A stretch of DNA of 64,000 nucleotides from Mesorhizobium liriopis (GTDB lineage Bacteria; Pseudomonadota; Alphaproteobacteria; Rhizobiales; Rhizobiaceae). Each line of letters begins with the position of its first letter. Within the stretch, counting starts at the first letter, position 1. Where the stretch lies: NCBI RefSeq assembly GCF_024053505.1, contig NZ_JAMXQS010000003.1, positions 1-64,000 of the forward strand, read 5' to 3'. The notes beneath the pieces are model-generated. The model had not been told where the DNA came from. It did not search any database and worked only from the letters and a program-made list of their open reading frames with translations. Both the position numbers and the translations under genes were made by a program. Of the stretch, positions 42,774-51,760 are shown piece after piece.

Positions 42774-44963
42774 TCAGGCCGTAAGGGGCCGACCTTGAGC
42801 TGCCATAACAGAGTGCAGCGCAGCTGTGACTTCGCGGGGACCTGCGCAGGCAGCCGCCTCAAGTACCTTGGAGATGCTCGGTGATGCTTCACCGCCATGG
42901 ACCCGCGCAACTGGCTGGTCGAGCCAGTCGAAGACACGACGCTGCAATTCGTCTGCGAGCCAGCCGCCATAAGAAGTGCCGGCGGCACCCTGCTCGACGA
43001 TGAGGACGTTGTTGGTTTTGCGAATGGACGCCTCTACCGTCTTCCAGTCAAAGCTCGCGCGATCGAGGCTCCTGAGGTCAATAATCTCGGCATCGACGCC
43101 CATTTCTTCGGCGACCTGCCGTGTTTTCTCGACCATCGACAGGTAGGTGAGGACCGTGACGCGCATGCCCTGCCGAACGACCTTCGCCTTGCCAAGCGGG
43201 ATGAAATAATCAAGATCGTCCACCGGTGCCGTTCCCTTGGAATTGTAGAGATCGACATGTTCCAGCACGAGCACCGGATCATTGCAGCGAAGGGCCGAAT
43301 TCATTAAGCCGACATAGTCGAACGGCGTCGACGGGGCGACGATGCGCCAGCCCGGCGCCGTGGCGAATATTCCCGCCGGGTCCATCGAATGCTGCGACCC
43401 GTATCCGGTTCCTATCGCCACCTTGGTCCGCAAAACGAGGGGCATTCCGCCGTCACCGCCGAACATGTGGCGGGCCTTGCCTATCTGGTTGAACACCTGA
43501 TCGGCGGCGACCCACATAAAATCGGGATACATGAATTCGATGACCGGGCGGACGCGACCATCCGCTGCCATTCCGGCGGCAAGGCCGGTGAATGCATTCT
43601 CGCTGATCGGAGTGCCTAGGCAGCGGTCGGGATACTTCTGGGACAAGCCTCGAGTAGCACCATTGGTGCCGCCCCGGAGCCTATGGATATCCTCGCCCAT
43701 GACGACGATCCGGTCGTCTTTGTCCATCCTTCGACCCATCACGTCCGCCACGAGATCGATGAACTTTGCGTCTTCTACAAGCTTGCCGGAAAAACTCTCC
43801 GCCTCCTCGTAGCGAACACCGTCGAACTCACTCAGGTCGCCGCGCAGACCGAAATCTTTGAAATCCTCTTCCGGCCACAGCGCTTGGATAATGCGTCCCC
43901 TGCCGTCGACCTGTTCGATCAGCTCACCGGCGATGTCGTTCATGAGTGCCTGGCAATTGGCGCGCAGCCGCTTGATCGCATCCTCGCCCAGGATTTGCCG
44001 CTCCATCAACTCGCGGGCCATTCTGTCCAGCGGGTCCCTGCCCCACCAGGCTGCCTCTTCCTCCTTGCTGCGATAGCCGAAAGCGCTGCCGGGAAGCGCG
44101 CCGTTCTGGTGGAAATAGCGATAGACGTCAGCCTCGATGATCACCGGACCCTGACCCGACCGCATGATGCGGTTCGCCTCGACGCATGCCAGGTATACGG
44201 CAAGCGGATCCATTCCATCGACCTTCAGCGACGGAATGCCGAAGGCCAACCCTCGCGAAGAGAGGCGAGGTTCCGCCGTCGATTCTTCTACGCTCGTGGC
44301 AACCGCGTAGCGGTTGTTCTCGATGAAGAACGCCACCGGCAGCTTCCACGCCGCAGCCAGGTTCATGGTTTCGAGCACGGAGCCGATGTTAGTCGCGCCG
44401 TCGCCGAAATAGCTGTAGACGACATCTCCGGTCCCTGCCTTCTTGTGGGTGAAGGCGGCGCCTGCCGCCATCGGAACCCCGCCGCCGACGATGGCATTGG
44501 TTCCAAGATTTCCGGCTTCCGACCAGCGCAGATGCATCGAGCCGCCACGCCCGCGGCAGAAGCCCTGGGCCAGCCCGAGGATTTCAGCCAGCGTCTTCTT
44601 GGAAAGGCCACGAACGTCATCGCCGAACGCCGTCTGTGGGTCGATCCCGTCCGCCTTCACGTAGGACAGCGCCTTTGCCAGAAACTGGTGATGCGCGCGA
44701 TGCGAGCCGTTGATCTGATCGCTCGTTCGCATGGCGAGCGCCGAAGCGACGGCACCGGCCTCCTGGCCGACCGCGGAATGGGCCGGGCCATGCACAAGCC
44801 CTTGTGAGGCGAGTTCGAGAACCTTCTCCTCGAAAGCCCTGATGAGATGCATCTGCGCCAGCATCGTGCCGCCGAGCGAAGGATCGAGCGCGGTCCAGTC
44901 CTCGCGCGACGCCCTAATTTCGCGCCACGGCGTGAGCGGGGTGAGATCAATAAATTCAGGCAT
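42774..44963 (-). CDS. Thiamine-diphosphate-dependent 2-oxo acid/acetoin dehydrogenase E1, alpha and beta fused
   Basis: The 729-residue protein joins an E1 alpha domain (about 1-340) to an E1 beta domain (about 390-729). The ThDP motif is YFGDGATNIGS (G187-N192) with ENNRYAVATS after it. The beta part has VVMGEDIHRLRGGTNGATRG and TPISENAFTGLAAGMA. Fused E1 proteins occur in branched-chain and acetoin-type dehydrogenases. No E2 or E3 gene is nearby, so it must borrow them or act as a decarboxylase. It overlaps the VOC gene by 8 nt. Confidence 0.88.
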   Translation of the reverse strand: MPEFIDLTPLTPWREIRASREDWTALDPSLGGTMLAQMHLIRAFEEKVLELASQGLVHGPAHSAVGQEAGAVASALAMRTSDQINGSHRAHHQFLAKALSYVKADGIDPQTAFGDDVRGLSKKTLAEILGLAQGFCRGRGGSMHLRWSEAGNLGTNAIVGGGVPMAAGAAFTHKKAGTGDVVYSYFGDGATNIGSVLETMNLAAAWKLPVAFFIENNRYAVATSVEESTAEPRLSSRGLAFGIPSLKVDGMDPLAVYLACVEANRIMRSGQGPVIIEADVYRYFHQNGALPGSAFGYRSKEEEAAWWGRDPLDRMARELMERQILGEDAIKRLRANCQALMNDIAGELIEQVDGRGRIIQALWPEEDFKDFGLRGDLSEFDGVRYEEAESFSGKLVEDAKFIDLVADVMGRRMDKDDRIVVMGEDIHRLRGGTNGATRGLSQKYPDRCLGTPISENAFTGLAAGMAADGRVRPVIEFMYPDFMWVAADQVFNQIGKARHMFGGDGGMPLVLRTKVAIGTGYGSQHSMDPAGIFATAPGWRIVAPSTPFDYVGLMNSALRCNDPVLVLEHVDLYNSKGTAPVDDLDYFIPLGKAKVVRQGMRVTVLTYLSMVEKTRQVAEEMGVDAEIIDLRSLDRASFDWKTVEASIRKTNNVLIVEQGAAGTSYGGWLADELQRRVFDWLDQPVARVHGGEASPSISKVLEAAACAGPREVTAALHSVMAAQGRPLTA

Positions 44964-45492
44964 CGTCAGCCCCGTATTCAGAGTTGGCGGCAGGTTTGTC
45001 GTCGGCGATATCGCGAAGCTCGATAAATTCGACGACGAGTTCCTCGGGGCCGTAGACGTAGATCAGTTTCGACCGGCCGTTGCGCAGTTCGACGGGAACG
45101 GATGTCGCCCGGTAACCCGCTGCCAGGATGCGCTCGTAGACGGCATCGACGTCGGAAACTTCAAAGCCGACGTGGGTAAGCCCGTTCTTGTCCTGGGGAT
45201 GCACCCGCGGCAGGTGCTTGGAGCCGTTGTACCGGAAGAGCTCGATTCGATAATCGCCCAGCCGCAGCATCGCCAGACGTATCCGCGCGCCGGGCACGGC
45301 CGTTACGGTCGCCAGCTCCGGCTCCGTCCGCTCACTGTCCGCCTCGACGACGAAGCCGAGCAGATCCACGAAAAATGACAGCGCCGCATCGAAGTCGGTG
45401 ACGCAGAAGGCGGTGTGATGTGGCTTTTTGATGAGGTCCGCTAGCGAAGCCCGGTGGGTTGGGCTGGCAGCCGATGCGCTCTCGCTAGGCAT
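44956..45492 (-). CDS. VOC-family protein (glyoxalase/epimerase-like)
   Basis: The 178-residue protein has an N-terminal tail and then two beta-alpha-beta-beta-beta units. Possible metal ligands lie in KPHHTAFCVTDFD, IELFRY, LTHVGFEV and LVVEFIEL, which correspond to the His/Glu positions of glyoxalase I and methylmalonyl-CoA epimerase. The product overlaps both neighbours by 8 nt, so the SDR-VOC-E1 trio is one translation unit. The reaction is not identified; epimerase or ring-opening enzyme are both possible. Confidence 0.78.
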   Translation of the reverse strand: MPSESASAASPTHRASLADLIKKPHHTAFCVTDFDAALSFFVDLLGFVVEADSERTEPELATVTAVPGARIRLAMLRLGDYRIELFRYNGSKHLPRVHPQDKNGLTHVGFEVSDVDAVYERILAAGYRATSVPVELRNGRSKLIYVYGPEELVVEFIELRDIADDKPAANSEYGADDA

Positions 45493-46207
45493 TGTTCATG
45501 CCGCCATCGACATTGATGACCTGACCCGTGATATAGCTGCTGTCATCGCCGCAGAGGAACCGGAGGACGCCCGCGACCTCAGGCGGTTGTCCCCACCGTT
45601 TCAGAGGGATTTCTGCCAGCAGTCTGTCGGCGCGGGTGTGGCGGATGTCTTCCGTCATCTGCGTCTGGATGATGCCAGGAGACACGGCGTTGACCAGAAT
45701 GTGGGGAGCGAAGCGGCGGGCGAGAGCACGCGTCATCCCAACGACGCCGCCTTTGGATGCCGAATACGCCAGATGATCCGGCGAACCGCGCCTGAACGCG
45801 ATGGAACTCGTGAGAATGAGCCGCCCCGGCGCCGCCTTGGACAGGAGCGGCGCAAAGACGCTGGCCAGATTGAACACGGAGGTCAAGTTCACCGCCATCG
45901 TGGTGTCCCAGACTCCCTTGAACTCCTCTGAAGCGTCATCGTCGATGTAGACGCCGGCCAGATGAACGAGCGCGTCCAGCCTTTCGAGTCTCTCCATGAG
46001 GTGTCGACACGCGTCGAAGGAGGTCAGATCCACCGCCGCGAGTTGCACGGCGGCATCCTTTCCCAACTCGCTTTCGAACCTCGAAAGCGCTGCCGCATCC
46101 CTGTCGACGAGCACGAGGTGCGCTCCGTCCGCCAGTGTGAGTTTGGCAAACTCGCGCCCCAAGCCGCCCGCGGCGCCGGTTATTAGGATAGTCTTTCTGT
46201 CTGTCAT
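45485..46207 (-). CDS. SDR-family oxidoreductase
   Basis: The 240-residue protein has TGAAGGLGREFAK (cofactor), the catalytic Ser in ILTSSIAFRRGS, YSASKGGVVGMTRAL (YxxxK) and the late YITGQVINVDGGMNNA typical of FabG-like SDRs. The ATG at 46207 starts at the cofactor strand; another start 8 codons upstream is possible. It leads the SDR-VOC-E1 unit and probably oxidises an alcohol to the keto acid used by the E1 enzyme (inference). Confidence 0.85.
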   Translation of the reverse strand: MTDRKTILITGAAGGLGREFAKLTLADGAHLVLVDRDAAALSRFESELGKDAAVQLAAVDLTSFDACRHLMERLERLDALVHLAGVYIDDDASEEFKGVWDTTMAVNLTSVFNLASVFAPLLSKAAPGRLILTSSIAFRRGSPDHLAYSASKGGVVGMTRALARRFAPHILVNAVSPGIIQTQMTEDIRHTRADRLLAEIPLKRWGQPPEVAGVLRFLCGDDSSYITGQVINVDGGMNNA

Positions 46208-46312
46208 GCCGTTCAATAGACCAGTAGGCACCGGCCGCGCGAAACATTGCGCACCCGAGGAATGAGGAGGAACCGGTGAGGCAGCAGCTGTTCCCTGCCT
46301 CGCCGACCATCG

Positions 46313-47371
46313 TTACTGCTTCATGGCCTGCTGGCCGAGCTTCATGCAATCGTTGCTGATGTAGTTGCCGTACTCGGGCACGTAGCCCTCATCCTTCGTC
46401 CCGGTGAGGTATCGGCTCTGTTCCCTCCAAAGGTTTTCAGAGACGTAGTTCACCTCGATGGGTTCGTAGACGTACCGCCAGTTCTCGTAGACGATCTCAG
46501 CGCCCTTCCTGTCGAGCCCCTGATGCTTCTGCATGATCTCGAGGACCCGCTCCTTATTCTGGGGATCCTGGACGAACTGGCGCAACTCGATGGTCGCCTT
46601 GCAGAAGGCGTGCGCGATGTCGGGATTCTCATCGGCGAAGTCGGAGTTCACGAGCCAGAGACCGTTGATCAGTCCAAAGCTGTTGTCGGGCCCGGAGTTG
46701 GCATTGACAGCGGTTTGGTACTCGATGCCCTGTTCGGCGAGGAGGCCGTCTTCGGGAATCCACGTGACGAGGAAATCGACCTGCTTGTTCTTGAAGGCAG
46801 CGAGCGCACTTGCGGCACCGCCGGTGGGGACAAAGGTGATCTCCTTATAGTCCAGGCCACCCTGTTGCGCGAGCAGCTGCACGAAGACCTGAGTCTGCGC
46901 GCCGAGCGCGGTCACGCCGACGGTCTTGCCCATCATGCTCTTGACGTTTTCGAGCGAGTTCTCGTTCACCCCGACGCCGGGATCGGCAAGTTCGATCTCC
47001 TTCTGGGCGATGATATTGTAGAAGCCGGATTCCGCGAAAGGCCCGGCGACCCGCAGAGCGCGGTTCTGCTTGAGCGCCGGCAGATAGAGCGCCGGATAGC
47101 CGGGGCCGAACTGCACAGATCCGCTGGCGAGCGCCGAGGTGATGGCCGGCCCGCTGGTCGCCTGCGCAAATTCCGGCTTGAGCCCATTCTTCTCGAAGAT
47201 GCCCTCATCCATCAGGATGCCGACTTCCAACGCTTCCGACGATCCGTTGAAATAGATCATCGATATGGTCTTCTGCTCCTGGGCCGCTGCGACCGACGAG
47301 ATCGCTGCACCGACCAGGCCGATGGCGAGGCCACGGCGAAACCCACGGCTGCTGTACATACGACAACGCAT
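46313..47371 (-). CDS. ABC transporter substrate-binding protein, NMT1/SsuA-like
   Basis: The 352-residue protein has a signal peptide (RRGLAIGLVGAAISSVAAAQ) and a type 2 periplasmic fold of the nitrate/sulfonate/taurine/pyrimidine class: LEVGILMDEGIFEKNGL, ITSALASGSVQFGPGYP, GVTALGAQTQVFVQLL. The ATG at 47371 has GGAGG 5 bases before it and is preferred to the ATG four codons upstream. It is followed by the permease and ATPase in reverse gene order on the same strand. The ligand is probably the organic acid degraded by the cluster; this is inference. Confidence 0.88.
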   Translation of the reverse strand: MRCRMYSSRGFRRGLAIGLVGAAISSVAAAQEQKTISMIYFNGSSEALEVGILMDEGIFEKNGLKPEFAQATSGPAITSALASGSVQFGPGYPALYLPALKQNRALRVAGPFAESGFYNIIAQKEIELADPGVGVNENSLENVKSMMGKTVGVTALGAQTQVFVQLLAQQGGLDYKEITFVPTGGAASALAAFKNKQVDFLVTWIPEDGLLAEQGIEYQTAVNANSGPDNSFGLINGLWLVNSDFADENPDIAHAFCKATIELRQFVQDPQNKERVLEIMQKHQGLDRKGAEIVYENWRYVYEPIEVNYVSENLWREQSRYLTGTKDEGYVPEYGNYISNDCMKLGQQAMKQ

Positions 47372-47401
47372 TTGATCCTCCATTACTTTGTCTGCTTTCC
47401 T

Positions 47402-48217
47402 TTATTTCCAGGACATGATGCGCTTCTCGACCCTGCCGGCGATCCAGTAGACGCCACCCGAAATGACACCCATCCAGATGAGCGTTCCATAAACGGCATC
47501 CATCCTGAATTGCGCGGAATAGAGCATGATGAGCTGGCCCATGCCGGCGCGCGCCGCGACGATCTCCGAACTGACCACACCGAGCAACGCGTAGGTAAAG
47601 GCGAGGCGCAATCCAGAAAAAATGGATGGCCAGGTAACCGGCAGCAGCAGGCTGAAGAAGGTCTTGCGCTTGCTGAAATTCAGGGTTCGCGCCAGCATGC
47701 TCCAGTCGGGATCGACCGACTTAACGCCGGCGCGGCAATTGTAATAAAGAACGAAGAACACTAGCGAGACGCCGACGGCGACTTTGCCCGCGGTGCCCAG
47801 TCCGAGGAACGCGATGAAGACGGGAGCCAGCGCGATGCGCGGCAGGCTGTTCAACGCCGAGGCATAGGGCTCGATGGCGGCTTCGACGCGCGGCGACAGC
47901 GAGACCGAGATGCCTGCCGCGATCCCCAGAACGCTCCCGATGAAGAAGCTGATGAACGTCGCCTGCATCGTCGAACTGACATTGCGCCAGAATTCGGAGT
48001 CGGAAACGCTTTCGCCCAGGAATGTCGCCACGTCTCCCGGCGTACTGAGGTAGAAACTCAGGCTTGGGTTGAAGCGTATGGCGATCCACCACAGGGTGAC
48101 GAAGACGATCCCGGGGATGAATCTCTCGATCACTTGCGTCCAGTCTTCCCGGCGCCATCCGGCGCGCGCGGAATCGGCTTCTGAAACCATGGACTGTTTT
48201 TGCGAAATCATCGTCAC
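47402..48217 (-). CDS. ABC transporter permease, SsuC/TauC-like
   Basis: The 271-residue permease has about six membrane helices (FIPGIVFVTLWWIAIRF first) and the family EAA-type loop (LPRIALAPVFIAFLGLGTAG and SKRKTFFSLLLPVTWPSIFS). It lies 13 bases after the ATPase gene and 30 before the binding-protein gene. All three make one importer. Confidence 0.9.
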   Translation of the reverse strand: MTMISQKQSMVSEADSARAGWRREDWTQVIERFIPGIVFVTLWWIAIRFNPSLSFYLSTPGDVATFLGESVSDSEFWRNVSSTMQATFISFFIGSVLGIAAGISVSLSPRVEAAIEPYASALNSLPRIALAPVFIAFLGLGTAGKVAVGVSLVFFVLYYNCRAGVKSVDPDWSMLARTLNFSKRKTFFSLLLPVTWPSIFSGLRLAFTYALLGVVSSEIVAARAGMGQLIMLYSAQFRMDAVYGTLIWMGVISGGVYWIAGRVEKRIMSWK

Positions 48218-48229
48218 GATGCTTGTCCT

Positions 48230-49060
48230 CTAGCCCAGCAGGTCGCGGATTTCGGCGAACACCTTGCCAAAGCGCGGGTCGGCGAGAACCGTCTCCGGAT
48301 CGCGCGGCCATCCGAAGGGCATCTTGTCGTCGTAGATGATCTTGCCCTTGCCGAGTACGATCACCCGGTCTGCCAGTGCGATGGCTTCAGGCAGGTCGTG
48401 GGTGACGAAGATGACCGTCGACGCTCTTTCGGCCCACTGCTTGAGGAAGTCCCGCTCGAGGGTGAGCCGCGTCTGGGCATCCAGCGCCGCGAAGGGCTCG
48501 TCCATCAGAAGGATGTCGGGGTCGAGAACCCAGGTGCGGGCGATCGCAACACGCTGCCGCATCCCATGGGAGAGAGACTTGGGATAATAATCCGCGAAGT
48601 TGCCCAGCCCGACGCGTTTCAGTTCGCGACGCGCGCGGGCGCGACGCTCCTCAGCCGGCACGCCCTTCGCTTCGAGCGGCATCTCGACGTTCTTCTGTGC
48701 CCGCCTCCAAGGGAACAGGCAGTCGCGCGCGAACATGTAGCCAATATGTTCACGCCCTTCGGCAGCCTCCTTGCCGTGTATCCTGATGTTGCCTTGCTTG
48801 GGCTCGATCAACCCGGCAAGCAGGTTGAGGATCGTCGTCTTGCCACATCCGCTCTTGCCGACGAGAGCAACAAATTCGCCCTCCCGTATCTGCAGACTGA
48901 TATTGTCGAGAACCTTAGTACCAGGGTTTCCGCTGAAGGATACGGACACGTCCTCTAGAACGACGCTGCATGCCTTCTCGGTGTCCGGCGACACCTCCTT
49001 CTCGACTGCCCTCAACAACTCTGCTCTCCCTTGTATGTCGTCCTTTCCGCAACTCTTCAC
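48230..49060 (-). CDS. ABC transporter ATPase, SsuB/TauB-like
   Basis: The 276-residue ATPase has Walker A VGKSGCGKTT, the Q-loop region IGYMFARDCLFPWR, signature LSHGMRQRVAIARTW and Walker B DILLMDEPFAALD. The SHG signature replaces the usual SGG but is common in this class. The start is uncertain: a GTG at 49060, or a TTG about 15 codons later with GGGAGAG before it. It is the first gene of the importer operon. Confidence 0.9.
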   Translation of the reverse strand: MKSCGKDDIQGRAELLRAVEKEVSPDTEKACSVVLEDVSVSFSGNPGTKVLDNISLQIREGEFVALVGKSGCGKTTILNLLAGLIEPKQGNIRIHGKEAAEGREHIGYMFARDCLFPWRRAQKNVEMPLEAKGVPAEERRARARRELKRVGLGNFADYYPKSLSHGMRQRVAIARTWVLDPDILLMDEPFAALDAQTRLTLERDFLKQWAERASTVIFVTHDLPEAIALADRVIVLGKGKIIYDDKMPFGWPRDPETVLADPRFGKVFAEIRDLLG

Positions 49061-49556
49061 TCGAAACGTGGAGTAACCTGCCGGATGTAGGATGCGGGTG
49101 GCTCAGGAAGTGTGAGGAAGCGCGGATGGAACCAGTATCCCGCTCCCAAAAGCGACTGCTTTCATTGCAGCAGATGCGATGCGCTATCGCGCATCTAAAG
49201 CCATCTGACTGCCTTGGAGAATAACCACGGAAGTTCTGGAAGCTCGGTCTGAGCGAAATCTCGCCATACCGACACTTCCATTTCCGCACGCTTGGTCACG
49301 CCGCGGCGATCTCGCTATGAGGAGCCGGACGACTGCGGTTTAACGACACTACGAACCGCATCGAGCGGAAGTGATTTCACAATCACTGACTTTCCTCCAC
49401 GATCTAGCGAAAGCCCACTCGCTCGGACCAATGTCTCATCCTATTGACGATCAACCTAAAAAAAAACGAAAAATACCGAAGACTAGCTTTAAAAAATTCG
49501 ATTTTCTTTGATTGGATGATCGTGAGGTAGAACCTAAAAACAATCGCTCCCGTTGG
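49061..49556. other. Gene-free stretch upstream of the importer operon
   Basis: No gene is supported. It contains the palindrome at 49172-49196 and a marked AT-rich block at about 49455-49510 with A and T runs, unlike the surrounding GC-rich sequence. The block lies just downstream of the truncated oxidoreductase fragment and may mark a deletion or insertion junction. Confidence 0.5.
49172..49196. promoter_or_regulatory. Palindromic operator candidate upstream of the importer operon
   Basis: AGATGCGAT-GCGCT-ATCGCGCATCT is an imperfect inverted repeat (two extra bases in one arm) about 115 bases upstream of the ATPase start. Its position fits a binding site for a regulator of the uptake genes, but a transcript hairpin is equally possible. 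Confidence 0.4.
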
Positions 49557-49736
49557 AGGGACGTCGAAGTGGTTGAGCAGGTAGTGCAGACCGGTGGGCG
49601 TGACGTCGAGCGCAAGGGCCTCGAGCAGTATGCCTGAATTTCGGTTGGCAAGGCGAACCTCCGCCTCCGAGAACATCCCATCCTCGGTAGTCCTGCCATG
49701 TGGCGGGTCAGGGAAGGGATTCGGACTTCTGGCCAT
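49557..49736 (-). pseudogene. Truncated N-terminal piece of a sulfite oxidase-like molybdopterin enzyme
   Basis: The translated piece contains VRLANRNSGILLEALALDVT followed by PTGLHYLLNHFDVP, which resembles the N-terminus of SorA/SoxC-like molybdopterin oxidoreductases. Homology ends at about 49557. The frame then runs into the AT-rich block with a meaningless tail, and the cofactor domain is missing. It is the remains of a deleted gene. Confidence 0.6.
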
Positions 49737-49803
49737 CCGTGGCCCTATCGCCCTGCCGAGCCGGCAGCCGGGCGAACCCCGGCCCCCTCTTCCGCAGCTC
49801 TGG

Positions 49804-50598
49804 TCAGAGCAGCTTCAGCGTCTTGTTCTGCACCAGAAGCCGGTAGTGTCCAATCTCGTAGTTAGGCTTCAGCGGATCGTCGTCGAAAGTGTCGTCCGCA
49901 TAGTGATACAGATGTGTCTTGCGCTGGAAGGATTCCGGCAATGTGAGCATGTCAGCGATCGAGGAATGCAGCGTGTTCAGGTCGCCGCCCAGCACGTTGG
50001 TCGGCCCGAAACGGCACTCGTGCAGGATAACGTCGGCACGGTCGAGCCATTCGATGAGATTGCGGTCGAAGCCGGTGTCCGAGCTGTAGCCGAACTTGAA
50101 GTTGCCGAAGTCGAACATGTAGGCGACGGTGCGCGGGAAGTGCTTCGTCACATGGGTCTCGACGGTGAAGCCGCCGAAATCGTGCTTGTCCTGCAAGGGG
50201 ATCGGCTCGAAGAACCAGTCCATCGATGCCAGTCCGCCGTCGCCGCGCGCCGATTCCTCCATCGCCGTGCGCAGATGCGTCCAAAGGTCCTGAAGCAGCC
50301 ATTTGGGCGCGTAAAGCTTGATCGGATTTTCGGTTTTGAAATACTGCCAGTATGCAAGCTCCTCGACGCCTCCGACATGGTCGGCGTGCATATGGGTTAT
50401 GATGAGCTCCTTGTACCGGTCGATGGTGACCTTGCCTTCCCCGTTCTTGTTATTGTCGGCGAGCATCTTCGGTATGTAAGCGGGGCAGTCGATGAAAATC
50501 TCACGACCGTCCATGTTTAGGATCATGTTGCTGTACCAGAATTTCTCCGTGAACGCGTCGCCAACACCGAGCGGGTACAATGTTATAGATTTTACCAC
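49804..50598 (-). CDS. MBL-fold metallo-hydrolase
   Basis: The 264-residue protein has the metal motif ITHMHADHVGG (HxHxDH), the second site in SSDTGFDRN and the later HECRFGP, as in lactonases, RNase Z-like and arylsulfatase-like members. A GTG at 50598 with GGAGG 5 bases upstream is chosen over earlier starts. It follows the NIPSNAP gene after an AT-rich 123-base gap. In a catabolic cluster it may hydrolyse a lactone, ester or thioester; the substrate is not known. Confidence 0.85.
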   Translation of the reverse strand: MVKSITLYPLGVGDAFTEKFWYSNMILNMDGREIFIDCPAYIPKMLADNNKNGEGKVTIDRYKELIITHMHADHVGGVEELAYWQYFKTENPIKLYAPKWLLQDLWTHLRTAMEESARGDGGLASMDWFFEPIPLQDKHDFGGFTVETHVTKHFPRTVAYMFDFGNFKFGYSSDTGFDRNLIEWLDRADVILHECRFGPTNVLGGDLNTLHSSIADMLTLPESFQRKTHLYHYADDTFDDDPLKPNYEIGHYRLLVQNKTLKLL

Positions 50599-50721
50599 AA
50601 CCGCCTCCTCCCGAGACAGATTTATTTGCGATACAAATTTAACATGAAGAGATATCTTTCGGAGCAGTGTCAAATATTCATTATTTTATATGACATATTT
50701 CGTTTATATCAATTAAGTCCT

Positions 50722-51042
50722 TTAAGGTCTCGAAGGCGTGAAGAATGGCGCTGGTACGAGTATCTTGTTTTCGATGTTGTCTACCAGCGGGCGCATCTGA
50801 ACGGCATAGTCCTGCCACTCCTTTGATGCTTGAAGATTTTTGCGGCGTTCCCAACGGTCGTCCATGCTGTCGTAGCCCCACATGTGAACTACCTGATTGA
50901 GGTTTCCGATGTCGGTGTAATAGTATCCGACCATGTTGCCGAGGATGCGCTTCTGCACTTCCATTCCCTCTTCCTCGTAAAGCTTCAGGAACTTCGGGAC
51001 GTTTCCGTTCTTCAGCGTGTAGGTGCGCATGTCGATGAACAT
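50722..51042 (-). CDS. NIPSNAP-family protein
   Basis: The 106-residue protein begins MFIDMRTYTLKNGNVPKFLK, the classic NIPSNAP strand and helix, and contains NQVVHMWGYDSMDDRWERR, the second family block. These ferredoxin-like dimers are common in gene clusters for aromatic or organic-acid breakdown, but their reaction is not established. It lies 49 bases after the fumarase-like beta subunit. Confidence 0.87.
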   Translation of the reverse strand: MFIDMRTYTLKNGNVPKFLKLYEEEGMEVQKRILGNMVGYYYTDIGNLNQVVHMWGYDSMDDRWERRKNLQASKEWQDYAVQMRPLVDNIENKILVPAPFFTPSRP

Positions 51043-51091
51043 TCTGGACCGTCTCAATCCTAGTTGCGAAAAAGCGGTTGCATGTTGGCGG

Positions 51092-51760
51092 TCATCCGAT
51101 GACCTCGTCGGTTCGATCGTCCGTCTCTCCGAAGCGCTTCAGAGTGGCCGGCTTCGTCCCGGCGTAAAGGCGCTCCAGGTTGCCGGCAATCTTGGCGTTC
51201 TCGCGTTCGAACAGACACTCGCCGTTGAGGTCGGACGCGACCAGGAACGGACCCATGCGGCTGCAGCGTATGACCCACATAGCCTGGGCGATGCCGAGTT
51301 CCTCGTGCCAATGCACGGCTTCGACATTCTCCACGCCGCGCCCCAGCAGCGCGCCGGTGCCATAGCCGACGGTCGAGAGATACACGGCGCCGTTCGGCAC
51401 AAAGTAGCTCTTGTAGTCCTTCGACGACATGCCGCCCTTGCCGATGATCAGCTTGGCGCCGGTTTTGGCCATCCATTCGGGCAGCCACTTGGCGAAACGG
51501 AAGCTCGCGGTAGCCGTCACAGCGCCGAGGTCGAACGAACCGTCCTTGCGGATAGTTGCCGCCGGAGAGCAATGAAAATTGGCCGCACTTTCGGCCGGCA
51601 GTTCCAAGGGAATGTTCGCCCGCTGCTCCAGCGCACGCATGTAGACGCCCTCGCGCGCCGTGTACACAAGGCCGTTCAGGTAGACCACGTCCCCAAGCCG
51701 CAGCGACGCGATATCTTCCGCGCTGGGCGTCGTGCTCAATTCGATTTGGCGCAGTTTCAT
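51092..51760 (-). CDS. Class I fumarase/L(+)-tartrate dehydratase beta subunit
   Basis: The 222-residue protein matches the C-terminal half of class I fumarases: LRLGDVVYLNGLVYTAREGV, FHCSPAATIRKDG, GKGGMSSKDYK and LSTVGYGTGALLG. The ATG at 51760 overlaps the alpha stop by 4 nt. Together with the alpha subunit it forms an iron-sulfur hydro-lyase acting on fumarate, tartrate or a substituted relative such as mesaconate. The sequence does not decide which. Confidence 0.9.
   Translation of the reverse strand: MKLRQIELSTTPSAEDIASLRLGDVVYLNGLVYTAREGVYMRALEQRANIPLELPAESAANFHCSPAATIRKDGSFDLGAVTATASFRFAKWLPEWMAKTGAKLIIGKGGMSSKDYKSYFVPNGAVYLSTVGYGTGALLGRGVENVEAVHWHEELGIAQAMWVIRCSRMGPFLVASDLNGECLFERENAKIAGNLERLYAGTKPATLKRFGETDDRTDEVIG

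Noticed and set aside
46523-47764. A 413-codon plus-strand frame opposite the substrate-binding protein and permease
   Set aside because: The minus-strand genes have a signal peptide, ribosome site and family motifs; the plus frame has none.
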